From the NCBI GenBank assembly GCA_016180425.1, contig JACPBF010000007.1, forward strand, positions 26,906 through 90,905: a stretch of 64,000 bases of DNA. Reading direction: 5' to 3'. Origin of the DNA: Elusimicrobiota bacterium (GTDB lineage Bacteria > Elusimicrobiota > Elusimicrobia > 2-02-FULL-39-32). The translations under genes and the position numbers were made by a program. This document shows, in pieces, positions 54,277 to 63,365 of the stretch (its first letter is position 1; each line of letters begins with the position of its first letter). A model generated the notes under the pieces. It saw nothing but the letters and a program-made list of their open reading frames with translations. It did not search any database and had not been told where the DNA came from.

Positions 54277-55620
54277 TCATTTTAAGTCCTTTAAGCAATG
54301 AATAAGCTGGAGGATTTGATCTTTGGAATTCATTTCTGTTGCGCACCAAAGCATGGCGTTTTCTAGTTCCGGATAAAATTTAGAAAGATTTAAGCCGCTG
54401 ACTATTTTATTTTTTAAACAATGTTCCTGAATTATCTCTGGTTTATGTTTGGATTGAATGACAAATTCATTAAAAAATGGGGATGAAAAGCTAAGCTTAA
54501 AATCAGGAATTTTTTTAATCTCTTCTGAGAGCAGATGCGCTTTTTTTAGGTTCAATGCCGCTAACTCTTTTAACCCTTTTGGCCCTAGAAGCGAAAGATG
54601 GATGGTTGCGGCTAATGCCATTAAGGCTTCATTGGTGCAGATATTAGAGGTAGCCTTTTCTCTGCGGATATGTTGTTCTCTGGTTTGAAGAGTCAGCACA
54701 AATCCTCTTTTATCTTCTAAATCTTTTGTTATTCCTACAATCCGGCCTGGAACTTTTCTTAAATGTTTTTCCTTACAGCTAAATAGTCCTAAATAAGGAC
54801 CTCCGTAATTAAGAGAAATACCTAAAGGCTGCCCTTCTCCTGTGGCGATATCCGCTCCATATTCTCCCGGGGGTTCAAGGATCCCTAAAGAAATTGGATT
54901 TGCGCTCACAATAAATAGAGCATTTTTCTTTTTGCAGAGTTCTCCAATGGTTTGCCCGTCTTCTATCAGGCCAAAAAAGTTTGGATTTTGAATGATCACG
55001 CAAGCCGCATCTTCATTTAAGTTTTCATCTAATTTTTCAAGCGCTAGCGTGCCATCCTTAGAATAAGGTATCTCCTTAATTTCAAAATCATTGCAGTATG
55101 TTTTTAATGTAAGGCGGTATTCAGGGTGTGTTGTTTTAGAAACAAGAATTTTTTTTCTGCCTGTTTCTCTTAAGGCAAGCAGGGCTGCTTCAGCTAAAGC
55201 AGAAGCTCCATCATAGAGAGAGGCATTGGCAATGTCCATGCCATAAAGATCAGCGATCATGGTTTGAAATTCAAAAGTCGCTTGCAGGGTTCCTTGGCTG
55301 GCTTCTGGTTGATAGGGAGTGTAAGCGGTTAAAAATTCTCCTCTGGAAATAAGAGCAGGAACCACAGCTGAGGTAAAATGGAAGTAAGAGCCTGCCCCAA
55401 GAAATCCAGGATGTTCAGCAAGAGTTAAATTTTTTGAGCTCAAATTTTTAAGGTGAGCTAGAACTTCCATTTCGGATATTCCTTTTTTTAAAATTCCCTC
55501 TTTTTTAGGGGAAAAAAGAGCGCTGGAAGGAATATTTTTAAAAAGTTCCTCTACCTCGGCAACTCCAATGGAGGAGAGCATCTCTTTCTTTTCTTGTTCC
55601 GTATTAGCTGTAAATTTCAT
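54277..55620 (-). CDS. gcvPA: Glycine dehydrogenase (decarboxylating) subunit 1
   Basis: The partner subunit without bound PLP. FLGAGSYFHFTSAVVPALIS, FLTAYTPYQPEASQGTLQ, ADLYGMDIANASLYDGASA and EGQPLGISLNYGGPYLG are the typical sequence of the N-terminal half of P-protein. Length 447 aa is normal. A 15-bp gap follows gcvH. Confidence 0.96.
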   Translation of the reverse strand: MKFTANTEQEKKEMLSSIGVAEVEELFKNIPSSALFSPKKEGILKKGISEMEVLAHLKNLSSKNLTLAEHPGFLGAGSYFHFTSAVVPALISRGEFLTAYTPYQPEASQGTLQATFEFQTMIADLYGMDIANASLYDGASALAEAALLALRETGRKKILVSKTTHPEYRLTLKTYCNDFEIKEIPYSKDGTLALEKLDENLNEDAACVIIQNPNFFGLIEDGQTIGELCKKKNALFIVSANPISLGILEPPGEYGADIATGEGQPLGISLNYGGPYLGLFSCKEKHLRKVPGRIVGITKDLEDKRGFVLTLQTREQHIRREKATSNICTNEALMALAATIHLSLLGPKGLKELAALNLKKAHLLSEEIKKIPDFKLSFSSPFFNEFVIQSKHKPEIIQEHCLKNKIVSGLNLSKFYPELENAMLWCATEMNSKDQILQLIHCLKDLK

Positions 55621-55635
55621 GATGAAGTATTCGGG

Positions 55636-56022
55636 TTAATGTGAGGGAACCTCGGTTTTTAAGAATTCCTGATATTGATCATGTGTCATTAGATTTTGTA
55701 ATTCATTTGCATCCTTAATTTCTAATTGAAAGAACCAGCCATTTTCATAAGGAGACTGGTTCACCATGCTTGGATCTTTGGCAACATTCTCATTCACCGC
55801 TATGACTTTTCCTGAACAGGGAGCGTAAATAGGGAAGGCTGCTTTTACAGATTCAATGCTGCCTGCTTCCTCTTCTTTTGCTAAAGATTTGCCAATAGAG
55901 GGGATATCCACAAACACCACATCTGTGATCTCTTTTTGAGCATGTTCGGAAATTCCAATTTTGCCGTCAGGTGAAATCCATTCATGCGTTTTTGCAAATT
56001 TAAGATGATTTAAGTTTAGCAT
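55636..56022 (-). CDS. gcvH: Glycine cleavage system H protein
   Basis: Carrier protein shuttling the aminomethyl group on lipoate. The lipoyl attachment site is K60 in SIESVKAAFPIYAP. FAKTHEWISPDGKIGISEHA at the N-terminus is standard. Length 128 aa is normal. AGGAG lies 7 bp before the ATG and is left intact although a MITE-like element ends only 16 bp upstream of the start. Confidence 0.97.
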   Translation of the reverse strand: MLNLNHLKFAKTHEWISPDGKIGISEHAQKEITDVVFVDIPSIGKSLAKEEEAGSIESVKAAFPIYAPCSGKVIAVNENVAKDPSMVNQSPYENGWFFQLEIKDANELQNLMTHDQYQEFLKTEVPSH

Positions 56023-56038
56023 CTATTTTCTCCTATTA

Positions 56039-56175
56039 GGCGCTGTTGCAGAACACTGTTTTTTGCTGTCATTCCGGGCTTGACCCGGAATCCAGATTGT
56101 TTACCGATGGATAAAATGGCTGGATTCCGGCTTTGGCCGGAATAACTGGTTTTAATGTCGTTTCGCAACAGTCCC
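56039..56175. mobile_element. MITE/REP-like element between gcvT and gcvH
   Basis: A 137-bp segment bounded by imperfect terminal inverted repeats: GGCGCTGTTGCAGAAC at 56039-56054 and, on the other strand, GGGACTGTTGCGAAAC at 56175-56160 (12 of 16 identical). The ends resemble IS6/IS26-type termini (GGCACTGTTGCAAA). Inside are two inverted hairpins, ATTCCGGGCTTGACCCGGAAT (56071-56091 region, given as arms ATTCCGGG and CCCGGAAT) and ATTCCGGC...GCCGGAAT near 56123-56142. No coding region; a clear target duplication is not seen. Confidence 0.65.
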
Positions 56176-56189
56176 ATAAATACGGGCAG

Positions 56190-57275
56190 CTATTTATTGT
56201 AAAAAGGCAGCTTGGTCACTTCTGCCGGGATTTTTTTTCCATTGCATTCAATGGAAAAATTTCCTTCCAGGTTTAAAGGAACATAGCCAAGCGCGATCCC
56301 TATTTTAAGCATGGGTGAAAAAGTTCCACTGGTCACTTGCCCAACAACTTCTTCCTGATGAAATATTTTTGAACCGTGACGAGGAATACCCCGGTCCTTT
56401 AGTTTAAAAGCCAGCAGATGTTTTTTAAGCTCTCCATTTTTTTGTTTTAAGAGCGCTTCTTTACCAATAAAATTTTCTTTATTTAACTTAACCACCCAGC
56501 TTGGGCCGGATTCCATGGAGGTATGTTCTTCATCCACATCGTTTCCATAAAGTAAGTAGCCTGCTTCTAAACGCAGGGTATCTCTTGCGCCTAAACCACA
56601 AGGCAAGAGGTTTGAATCTTTCCCCGCAAAAAGAATTTTTTCCCAAAGTTCTAAAGTATTTTCTTCAGGCAGAATGATCTCCAATCCGTCTTCGCCTGTA
56701 TATCCAGTTCTGCAAAAAAACATTGTTTCATTTTGAATGTTTTCAGCTAAACATTCATGGCGTCCCGGTATATTTTTAAATAGTTTTGAAGCGACGCTAA
56801 TCGCTTTAGGCCCTTGTAATGCGATCATGCCAAAAGAATCGCTTTCATTTCGTATGGTTACATCTCCTTCTTTTTGTTTTGTCATCCAATCAAAATCTTT
56901 ATTCGCAGTGGAGGCGTTTACAACCACCAGATATTGATTTAAAACTAATGAATATACAAAAATGTCATCCACTACGCCACCTTCGGTGTTACAGATATGA
57001 GAATAAATGGCATGACCAACCCTACATTTTGAGATGTCATTGGTGCAAAGTTTTTGTAAAAAGTTAAGGGCTCCGGTTCCTTCTACAAAAATTTGTCCCA
57101 TGTGGGAAATATCAAAGACGCCGGCATTTTTTCGCACTGCCAGATGCTCTTCCACAATGCTGGTATAAAGCACAGCCATTTCCCAGCCAGCAAATCCCAC
57201 GCATTTAGCTCCATTTTTTTTGTGCCAGTCATAGAGGGGCGTGTGTTTTAGTTGGGGTTCAATGTGCGTTTTCAT
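56190..57275 (-). CDS. gcvT: Aminomethyltransferase (glycine cleavage T protein)
   Basis: Moves the aminomethyl carbon from H protein to tetrahydrofolate. AGVFDISHMGQIFVEG, the folate-binding FCRTGYTGEDGLEIILP and CGLGARDTLRLEAGYLLYG with the catalytic Asp are clear. The C-terminal barrel ends in PFYNK. Length 361 aa is normal. Its start overlaps the lipA end by 17 bp. Confidence 0.96.
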   Translation of the reverse strand: MKTHIEPQLKHTPLYDWHKKNGAKCVGFAGWEMAVLYTSIVEEHLAVRKNAGVFDISHMGQIFVEGTGALNFLQKLCTNDISKCRVGHAIYSHICNTEGGVVDDIFVYSLVLNQYLVVVNASTANKDFDWMTKQKEGDVTIRNESDSFGMIALQGPKAISVASKLFKNIPGRHECLAENIQNETMFFCRTGYTGEDGLEIILPEENTLELWEKILFAGKDSNLLPCGLGARDTLRLEAGYLLYGNDVDEEHTSMESGPSWVVKLNKENFIGKEALLKQKNGELKKHLLAFKLKDRGIPRHGSKIFHQEEVVGQVTSGTFSPMLKIGIALGYVPLNLEGNFSIECNGKKIPAEVTKLPFYNK

Positions 57276-58122
57276 AAATCATTTCATCTGCATGAAAAGA
57301 AGATCGGATCTTTGGTCCGCAAAAGGTTTTTTCAAAACCCATCTCTTGAGCGCTTTTTTTTATCTGATCAAACTCTTCCAGATTATAAAATTTTTGAACA
57401 GGAAGATGTTTAAAAGAGGGTTGAAGATATTGCCCTACCGTGAGAAGCTGCACTTTTGATTTTCTTAAATCCAGCAGGGTTTGGCTGATTTCATTTAGGC
57501 TCTCGCCCAACCCAACCATGATTCCGGATTTTGTTTTAATGTTCGGCTGATATAGAGACGCAAACTGAAGAATTTTTAAGGATCTTAAATAAGTTGCTTT
57601 TGCTCTTACTTTTGAGGTAAGCCTTTCCACTGTTTCAATATTATGATTAAAAATATTTGGTTCGCTTTCTAAAACGATTTTAAGCGATTCCTCATCGCCA
57701 TTTAAATCACTAACAAGAATTTCTATAGTTAGAGTTGGCAGATTATTTTTAAGAAGATTAATAGTTTGGGCAAATTGGGAAGCTCCGCCATCTTTTAAAT
57801 CGTCGCGGGCAGGAGCGGTAAGCACCAGATGTTTTAGTTTTAGCTCTTTTACAGCTTTTAGAATGCGCTGAGGTTCATCTAATTCTGGCGCAAGAGGAAC
57901 CCCGGTTTTTTCCGCGCAAAAATTACAGCGCCTTGTGCACAAATCCCCTAAGATTTGTAAGGTAAGGGCGCCTCTAGTATAGCAATCTGTGCGGTTAGGA
58001 CATTTTGCCTCTTCGCATACGGTATGGAGTTGTTGCTGCGAGAGCGTATCTATGAGTTTAAAAAAAATAGGTCCGCTAGGTATTTTTTGGCGAAAAAGAA
58101 CTGGCAGAGGGAAAGAACGCAT
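57259..58122 (-). CDS. lipA: Lipoyl synthase
   Basis: Inserts two sulphurs into octanoyl groups bound to GcvH. Auxiliary cluster Cys C36, C41 and C47 (CEEAKCPNRTDC) and radical SAM Cys C62, C66 and C69 (CTRRCNFC) are present. NHNIETVERL and GIMVGLGE are typical. The C-terminal RSS motif that binds the auxiliary cluster is seen as GPKIRSSFHADEM. Length 287 aa is normal. Confidence 0.97.
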   Translation of the reverse strand: MRSFPLPVLFRQKIPSGPIFFKLIDTLSQQQLHTVCEEAKCPNRTDCYTRGALTLQILGDLCTRRCNFCAEKTGVPLAPELDEPQRILKAVKELKLKHLVLTAPARDDLKDGGASQFAQTINLLKNNLPTLTIEILVSDLNGDEESLKIVLESEPNIFNHNIETVERLTSKVRAKATYLRSLKILQFASLYQPNIKTKSGIMVGLGESLNEISQTLLDLRKSKVQLLTVGQYLQPSFKHLPVQKFYNLEEFDQIKKSAQEMGFEKTFCGPKIRSSFHADEMIYENAH

Positions 58123-58133
58123 GGAAAATAATC

Positions 58134-59495
58134 TTATCTTTCTAACGCGACTTTAATGCCTTCAGAATATGTGGGGTGAGCAAAAACAATATTTTTTAGT
58201 TCTTCTTTATTCATCTTTTTCTCAATGGCAATGGAAAATATATGGATCATTTCAGTGGCATGGGGTCCAATGATTTGAGCCCCAATAATTTTACCATTTT
58301 TTTTCTCAGACACAATTTGGATAAACCCTTCGGTCTCTCCTTCTGCTTGGGCTCTGCCTAAACCTTGAAAAAAAGATCTGTGGGATTCTGTCTCTATCTC
58401 TAAACGGTCAGCTTCACTCTTCCACATCCCTACAGAAGCGACTTCCGGCCAAGTATAAAGACATCGGGGGATGAGATTTCCATTGTAAATTTGTTTTTCA
58501 CCCAAAGCATTGTTTGCCGCAATTTCACCCTGCTTAGAGCCTGCATGGGCTAGAAGAGAGCAGCCATTGACATCTCCAATAGCATAAGTATTTGGATTAG
58601 ATGTTTCCAGATTTGAATTAACCTCAATGCCTTTATGGGAATATTTTATCCGCGCTTTTTCTAAAGAAAGTTCTGCGCAATTTGGAATTCTGCCTGCGCA
58701 GACTAAAATTTGATCCACCTCAATTTTTGAATTGTCTGAAAGCGTTACAGACCAGAAGCTATTTGTTTTAAGAACTTCAATTGCAGTAAGAGAGGTATAG
58801 ATTTTGATTCCTCTTTTTTCAAAAGATTTGGCAAGGCTGTTTACAATTTGAGGATCTTCCCCGGGAAGAAGAGCTTTGGTTTTTTCAATTAAAAAAATTT
58901 CTGAACCCAACTCTTTAAAAAAACAGGCGAACTCACAACCGATAGCTCCGCCCCCAACAATTAGGATTCTTTTAGGAAGGTTTGGCAGATCAAAAACTTT
59001 GTCTGAATCCAGCAGCTCTTTTTCAATCCTATCGAAAGGCGGGGGGAAAAAAGGTTTGGAGCCTACAGCAATAATCGCTTTATCAAAAGCAATTTTTTTT
59101 TCTTCTTTTAAGGACTTTACCATTATTTCTTGAGTAGATATAAACTGCGCCTTACCAGCAATGATCTCAATCCCATGGGTTTTTATCTGTTTTTCTAAAC
59201 TTGATCTTAAAGAAGAGACAATGCGCTCTTTCTCCTTTTTAATCTCTTGCCAAAGTTCGTTTTGAAGAGATCCAAAAGGAAAAATTAAAGCAGCTTGGGG
59301 TTTAAAAGCGCTGCGCAATAAGAAGAGTTTTTTGCCAAAAGAAAGCAGGGTTTTGGAAGGAATACAACCTCGATTTAAGCACAAGCCGCCAACAAACTCT
59401 TTTTCTATTAACTGGACTTTTGCGTCTTTTTTGGCAGCTGCGCGCGCAGCAGTTTCTCCCGCAGGACCTCCGCCAATAATAACTAGATTAATCAA
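58134..59495 (-). CDS. lpd: Dihydrolipoamide dehydrogenase (L protein)
   Basis: Flavoprotein re-oxidising dihydrolipoate. FAD loop IIGGGPAGETAARAAAK, redox disulphide C39/C44 in GGLCLNRGCIPSKTLLS, NAD loop ILIVGGGAIGCEFACFF, and YAIGDVNGCSLLAHAGSKQG. The C-terminal His-Glu catalytic pair is in FAHPTYSEGIKVA. Length 453 aa is normal. The only L protein in the window; no pyruvate or oxoglutarate dehydrogenase is nearby, so its use is probably for glycine cleavage. Confidence 0.95.
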   Translation of the reverse strand: MINLVIIGGGPAGETAARAAAKKDAKVQLIEKEFVGGLCLNRGCIPSKTLLSFGKKLFLLRSAFKPQAALIFPFGSLQNELWQEIKKEKERIVSSLRSSLEKQIKTHGIEIIAGKAQFISTQEIMVKSLKEEKKIAFDKAIIAVGSKPFFPPPFDRIEKELLDSDKVFDLPNLPKRILIVGGGAIGCEFACFFKELGSEIFLIEKTKALLPGEDPQIVNSLAKSFEKRGIKIYTSLTAIEVLKTNSFWSVTLSDNSKIEVDQILVCAGRIPNCAELSLEKARIKYSHKGIEVNSNLETSNPNTYAIGDVNGCSLLAHAGSKQGEIAANNALGEKQIYNGNLIPRCLYTWPEVASVGMWKSEADRLEIETESHRSFFQGLGRAQAEGETEGFIQIVSEKKNGKIIGAQIIGPHATEMIHIFSIAIEKKMNKEELKNIVFAHPTYSEGIKVALER

Positions 59496-60646
59496 TTCAG
59501 CGCTTGAAAACTTTTATTTTTAACTACATAGATGCTGATCGCTTTATTTTTAGTGTCCCCTTTTTCATCAAATTCAGTGGTTCCCAAGACCCCGTCATAT
59601 CTTAAGGTTCTCATAAATTCAATCATTTTTGAATGATCCGCGGTATCTGAATCAGGTTGAATTCCTGCTTTTTCCAAAGCCAGGATTGCGATCATGGCAG
59701 CTTCGTAAGTATAGTGATCGTAAGGTTGAAGATCAGTAGCCTGAAATTTATTTTTATATTTTTCTAAAAAAGTTAAAGCAGATGGTATTTTTTCTGGAGG
59801 AAGCCCTACATTGGTAATGTAGGCTCCTTCGCTGGCAGCGCCCGCAACTTTAAAAAATTCTTTGGTTTGCAGAGCATCTCCGGAAATAAAGAGCGATTTT
59901 ATTCCTAACTCTTTTGACTGTTTAGCAATCAGTCCGCCTTCATTATAAATACCGCCAAAATAAATCGCATTTGGGTTTTGCGTTTTTATGCGCGTGAGCA
60001 AAGCTTTAAAATCTTTGTCCCCTACCGCAATCCCATCAAAAGAAAGAACTAGACCGCCTTTGTCAATAAATTCCTTTTGGAACTCTTCACACAAGCCTTG
60101 ACCATAAGGTGTTTTGTCATGGATAATCGCAACAGTTCTTATTTTTAGGTTTTGAATCAGATATTGCGCCGCAAACTGGCCCTGCACGTCATCTGTGGTA
60201 TTAACTCTAAAAACGTTTTTGTTCCATTTCCAGGAAGGTTCTAACTGTTGCAGGGTCAATTTTGGATTCGTAGCAGCAGGAGTGATCATTAAAAGATTGT
60301 TTCTTGCATAAATTTGCGCTGCTGGAATGGAGCAGCCAGAATTTAAATGGCCAACCACCGCCACAATATTTGGATCCGCGCTTATTTGATTGGCTACGTT
60401 CACTGCTTCTTTAGGGTCTGCTCTGTCATCAAAACTTCTGAGCTCAATTTTATGTTTAAACCGTCCAGACTGATTTGCTTCTTCTATGGCCAGCTCTGCC
60501 CCGCGTTTCATTCCCTGTCCCATGGCTGCAATATCTCCAGTTAAAGGCACAGCTATGGCAACGCGATAGACTTTCTCTTTTGACTTGCAACTAAAAAAGA
60601 TAGTTAAAATAAAAAGAAGAGTTAGAGATTTTAATTTATTCCGCAT
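59492..60646 (-). CDS. livK: Branched-chain amino acid ABC transporter substrate-binding lipoprotein (LivK-like)
   Basis: Type I periplasmic binding protein. A lipobox ends the signal peptide (LTIFFSC, Cys at about residue 20). RVAIAVPLTGDIAAMGQGM, GAELAIEEANQSG, VVGHLNSGCSIPAAQIYA and TTDDVQGQFAAQYL are typical of Liv-type proteins. It is the first gene of the glycine cleavage operon (4-bp overlap with lpd). The permease livH is the last gene of the same run. The ligand is not certain. Confidence 0.92.
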   Translation of the reverse strand: MRNKLKSLTLLFILTIFFSCKSKEKVYRVAIAVPLTGDIAAMGQGMKRGAELAIEEANQSGRFKHKIELRSFDDRADPKEAVNVANQISADPNIVAVVGHLNSGCSIPAAQIYARNNLLMITPAATNPKLTLQQLEPSWKWNKNVFRVNTTDDVQGQFAAQYLIQNLKIRTVAIIHDKTPYGQGLCEEFQKEFIDKGGLVLSFDGIAVGDKDFKALLTRIKTQNPNAIYFGGIYNEGGLIAKQSKELGIKSLFISGDALQTKEFFKVAGAASEGAYITNVGLPPEKIPSALTFLEKYKNKFQATDLQPYDHYTYEAAMIAILALEKAGIQPDSDTADHSKMIEFMRTLRYDGVLGTTEFDEKGDTKNKAISIYVVKNKSFQALN

Positions 60647-60774
60647 GGTTTAAATTGTCCTTTGTCGGGTTTAGATTATATCCTTGCTTGGCGAGGAATC
60701 CATTTCGCAATCCAACCGTTTTTTTTGTTTCTTTGGTTTAAAAAACTATATCAAATTTTCTGATCTTATTTCCA

Positions 60775-61962
60775 CTATCTAAACCATTCGGTGGGCTCTA
60801 TAGATAAAAATTCACTCAAAGGAATTCCTCCGCTGCCCACAAGCAGTTTTTTGTTTATCTTATATTCTTTACTCAAAAATTCCATTCCCGGAAGATTTAA
60901 TTCACTTCTGCCGCTTTTAACTTCTATTGCAGTGATTATTTTATCTTTTACCAGCAGAAAATCTACTTCTCGATTGAATCCTGCCCAATAAAAAAGCTCG
61001 ATATTTTTGCCTTTAATCCCATTAGCCATGTGAGCCCCTACGCAGGATTCAAATAAACGTCCCCAATCTTCTCCTCTTTTCAATGTTTCTTTATAGGGTG
61101 TTCCCATTTGAGCTGACAAAAGCGCTGTATTCAGCGCTTGGAATTTTGGGCTAGAGGCTCTTTGACGTAACTTTTGGGCGCTATATTTTTGAAGTCCTAA
61201 CAAGAGACCCGCTTGTCCCAATAGGTGGAGGTAATGCGCCAGGGTTACAGTATTTCCTGCATCTTGTAGCTGACCCAGCATTTTTTGATAAGAGAGAATT
61301 TGTCCGGAATATCTGCAACCTAATTCAAATAGCCTTCTCAATAGAATTGGTTTATCTACACGGCTCATAAGTAAGATGTCTCGGGATATAGATGTTTCTA
61401 CGAGCGACTCTAGGATATAGTTTGACCAGCGTTCATAATCAGCGATCAAGCTGCTGCTTCCTGGATACCCTCCAAAGAATACATATTTGTCAATGTCCCA
61501 TCCAAATGCTGATCTCATTTCCTGGTATGACCAATGAGGAACATAAATGATTTCAAATCTTCCCGCTAAACTTTCCTTGAGACCTTTCTCTACCAATAAA
61601 GGGGATGATCCTAATAATACGACTTGTAGATTGAGTTTGAGAAAGCTATCTTCATCCCAAAGTTTTTTTGTAGTTTCTGACCAATGAGGTATTTTATGAA
61701 TCTCATCTAAGATCAATAGGGCTTTTTTCTTTGGTCCTTTTACTTTTATTCTAGCCATTTCCCATTGCTGTTCAATCCAGTGCGCCCCTTTTAATAGGGG
61801 CTCGTCTGCAGCTGAATAAACATAGGGAAATTCAAGCAAGTGAAGAATCTGTTTGGCGATAGTGGTTTTGCCAGTTTGGCGCGGACCCGCTAACACCTGG
61901 ATAGTTCTTCTTTTTTCTTGGAGCCTTTTCCGGAGAATTTGAACCATGGGTCTGGTGTACAT
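60775..61962 (-). CDS. AAA ATPase with DUF4143 domain, no. 1
   Basis: N-terminal P-loop GPRQTGKTT (residues 26-34), Walker B LLILDEIHKIPHW (about 87-99) and sensor LLGSSPLLVEKG; the GGYPGS motif follows. The C-terminal DUF4143 region shows nuclease-like end FLLVKDKIITAIEVKSG. Such proteins are widespread, often in accessory regions; role unknown. A 42-bp perfect palindrome begins 21 bp upstream of the start, over the probable promoter. Confidence 0.9.
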   Translation of the reverse strand: MYTRPMVQILRKRLQEKRRTIQVLAGPRQTGKTTIAKQILHLLEFPYVYSAADEPLLKGAHWIEQQWEMARIKVKGPKKKALLILDEIHKIPHWSETTKKLWDEDSFLKLNLQVVLLGSSPLLVEKGLKESLAGRFEIIYVPHWSYQEMRSAFGWDIDKYVFFGGYPGSSSLIADYERWSNYILESLVETSISRDILLMSRVDKPILLRRLFELGCRYSGQILSYQKMLGQLQDAGNTVTLAHYLHLLGQAGLLLGLQKYSAQKLRQRASSPKFQALNTALLSAQMGTPYKETLKRGEDWGRLFESCVGAHMANGIKGKNIELFYWAGFNREVDFLLVKDKIITAIEVKSGRSELNLPGMEFLSKEYKINKKLLVGSGGIPLSEFLSIEPTEWFR

Positions 61963-61982
61963 GGATACCCCTTTATAATAAT

Positions 61983-62024
61983 TTACTCAGTATTATGAGT
62001 AAATTTACTCATAATACTGAGTAA
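61983..62024. promoter_or_regulatory. 42-bp perfect palindrome upstream of DUF4143 ATPase no. 1
   Basis: The left arm is 21 bp (61983-62003) and the right arm its exact complement (62004-62024). Each arm is itself an inverted repeat of TTACTCA and TGAGTAA with six spacer bases, so four half-sites alternate. The site lies 20 bp before the ATG, where the promoter should be; it could be an operator for a dimeric or tetrameric repressor. A terminal or recombination site is the alternative. Confidence 0.6.
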
Positions 62025-62084
62025 TCATAATCCAAAATTTTTATTTTGTCAAGTTTCTGGGGGAAATCCCAGAAAATCCGTAAT

Positions 62085-63239
62085 TTAGATCAAATCCATG
62101 ATTTCTTGCCAAGGGAGAAAGGTGATCATTCCTGCTTTTCTTTTGCGTGTAGTGGAGCAGACGCAAAAGAGTTCAGCTTGAGGGCAGACCTCTACAAAAG
62201 ATTTGAGTCCCCGCAACTGCGAAATGTCTGGGTTGGGATTTGCCTTTATCTCTAGAGCCAGGGTTTTTCCCTTTGCAGGTTCAATGATCAGGTCAACTTC
62301 AGCATGATTCGAACTCTGATAAAAATAAAAAGAATAATCTTTTTCTTTGTATTCCGCGGCGCGTTTGATTTCGCAAATCATAAAATGTTCGAATGCTTTT
62401 CCATATTCACTGGTTCCCCTTTCAATGGGAACAGACGCTTTTTTTAAAATAGCGCGTTTTACTCCCGTATCGAAAAAATAGAACTTTGGGTGTTTAACCA
62501 GACGGGTACGAATGGACTTGGAATAAGGCAGAAGCGCGAATCCAATTAAAGTGTCTTCCAAAATTTGGAAATATTTTTTAACGGTAACATAGGAGGTGCC
62601 GGTCTCTCTAGAAATGTTGGAATAGTTTATGATATTTCCGTTTTCATCCGCGGCCAAAGTCAGAAATCTTAAGAAACATGGCAAATTTCTTACAAGAGCT
62701 TCTTGTTCAATTTCTTCCTTCAAATAGGTTTCAACATAGGACCGTAGGGTTCTGATTGAACTCTCCTCTTCTTCTGACAAAATTACACTAGGGAGCGTGC
62801 CTAATTGAAGCGCTTTATCCAAAGAAAACCGTTCACCCAATTCCTGACAGGTCAGAGGATGCAGATGATAGGTCCATGCCCTGCCGGCAAGTAGATTAGC
62901 ATGAGCTTTTTTAAGTTTTCTGGTGCTGGATCCGCTTAAAGCAAAATAGGGCGCTTGCCCTCCTTCCATGAGGGAATGAACCTCATTTAAAAGTTCAGGA
63001 ACCCTCTGAATTTCATCAACCACAACATGAGTGATATTCTTATGTCTAGAGATTACTTCTTCGCGAAAGAGAGAAGGGTCAGTGATCAGCCTGCGATATT
63101 CTTCATAGTGTAGAAGATCATAATAAAGGGTAGTTTTTTGGTTGAATAAGGAATGGAGAAGAGTGCTTTTCCCAGTCTGTCTTGGCCCGAAAAGAAAGAA
63201 ACTGTGTCGGGAAGGCAGCTTAATTTCTCTTTTTAACAT
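62085..63239 (-). CDS. AAA ATPase with DUF4143 domain, no. 2
   Basis: P-loop GPRQTGKST (18-26), Walker B HVVVDEIQRVPEL (about 71-83), sensor FALSGSSTRKLKKA, and LLAGRAWTYHLHPLTCQEL typical of the family. A winged-helix segment (YSNISRETGTSYVTVKKYF) precedes the DUF4143 region, which ends in VDLIIEPAKGKTLALEIKA with conserved E and K of a nuclease-like fold. It is clearly a paralog of the first ATPase, but the two are only distantly similar and 122 bp apart, so separate transcripts are likely. Confidence 0.9.
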   Translation of the reverse strand: MLKREIKLPSRHSFFLFGPRQTGKSTLLHSLFNQKTTLYYDLLHYEEYRRLITDPSLFREEVISRHKNITHVVVDEIQRVPELLNEVHSLMEGGQAPYFALSGSSTRKLKKAHANLLAGRAWTYHLHPLTCQELGERFSLDKALQLGTLPSVILSEEEESSIRTLRSYVETYLKEEIEQEALVRNLPCFLRFLTLAADENGNIINYSNISRETGTSYVTVKKYFQILEDTLIGFALLPYSKSIRTRLVKHPKFYFFDTGVKRAILKKASVPIERGTSEYGKAFEHFMICEIKRAAEYKEKDYSFYFYQSSNHAEVDLIIEPAKGKTLALEIKANPNPDISQLRGLKSFVEVCPQAELFCVCSTTRKRKAGMITFLPWQEIMDLI

Positions 63240-63365
63240 GGTTATATATTACATGGTATTTTATAAGTTGTCAATGAAGCGGACTTCTAGAAGGGATGGG
63301 CAGGCAGCTTCAGATTTTAACCCGTGTTTAAAGTTCCCGGGAGGGCTGGTTTCTATCAGGCAGGA

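Noticed and set aside
60658..60668. Third copy of the TTTGTCGG hairpin
   Set aside because: Only 8-11 bases match and no hairpin follows, so it is mentioned but not annotated as a repeat.
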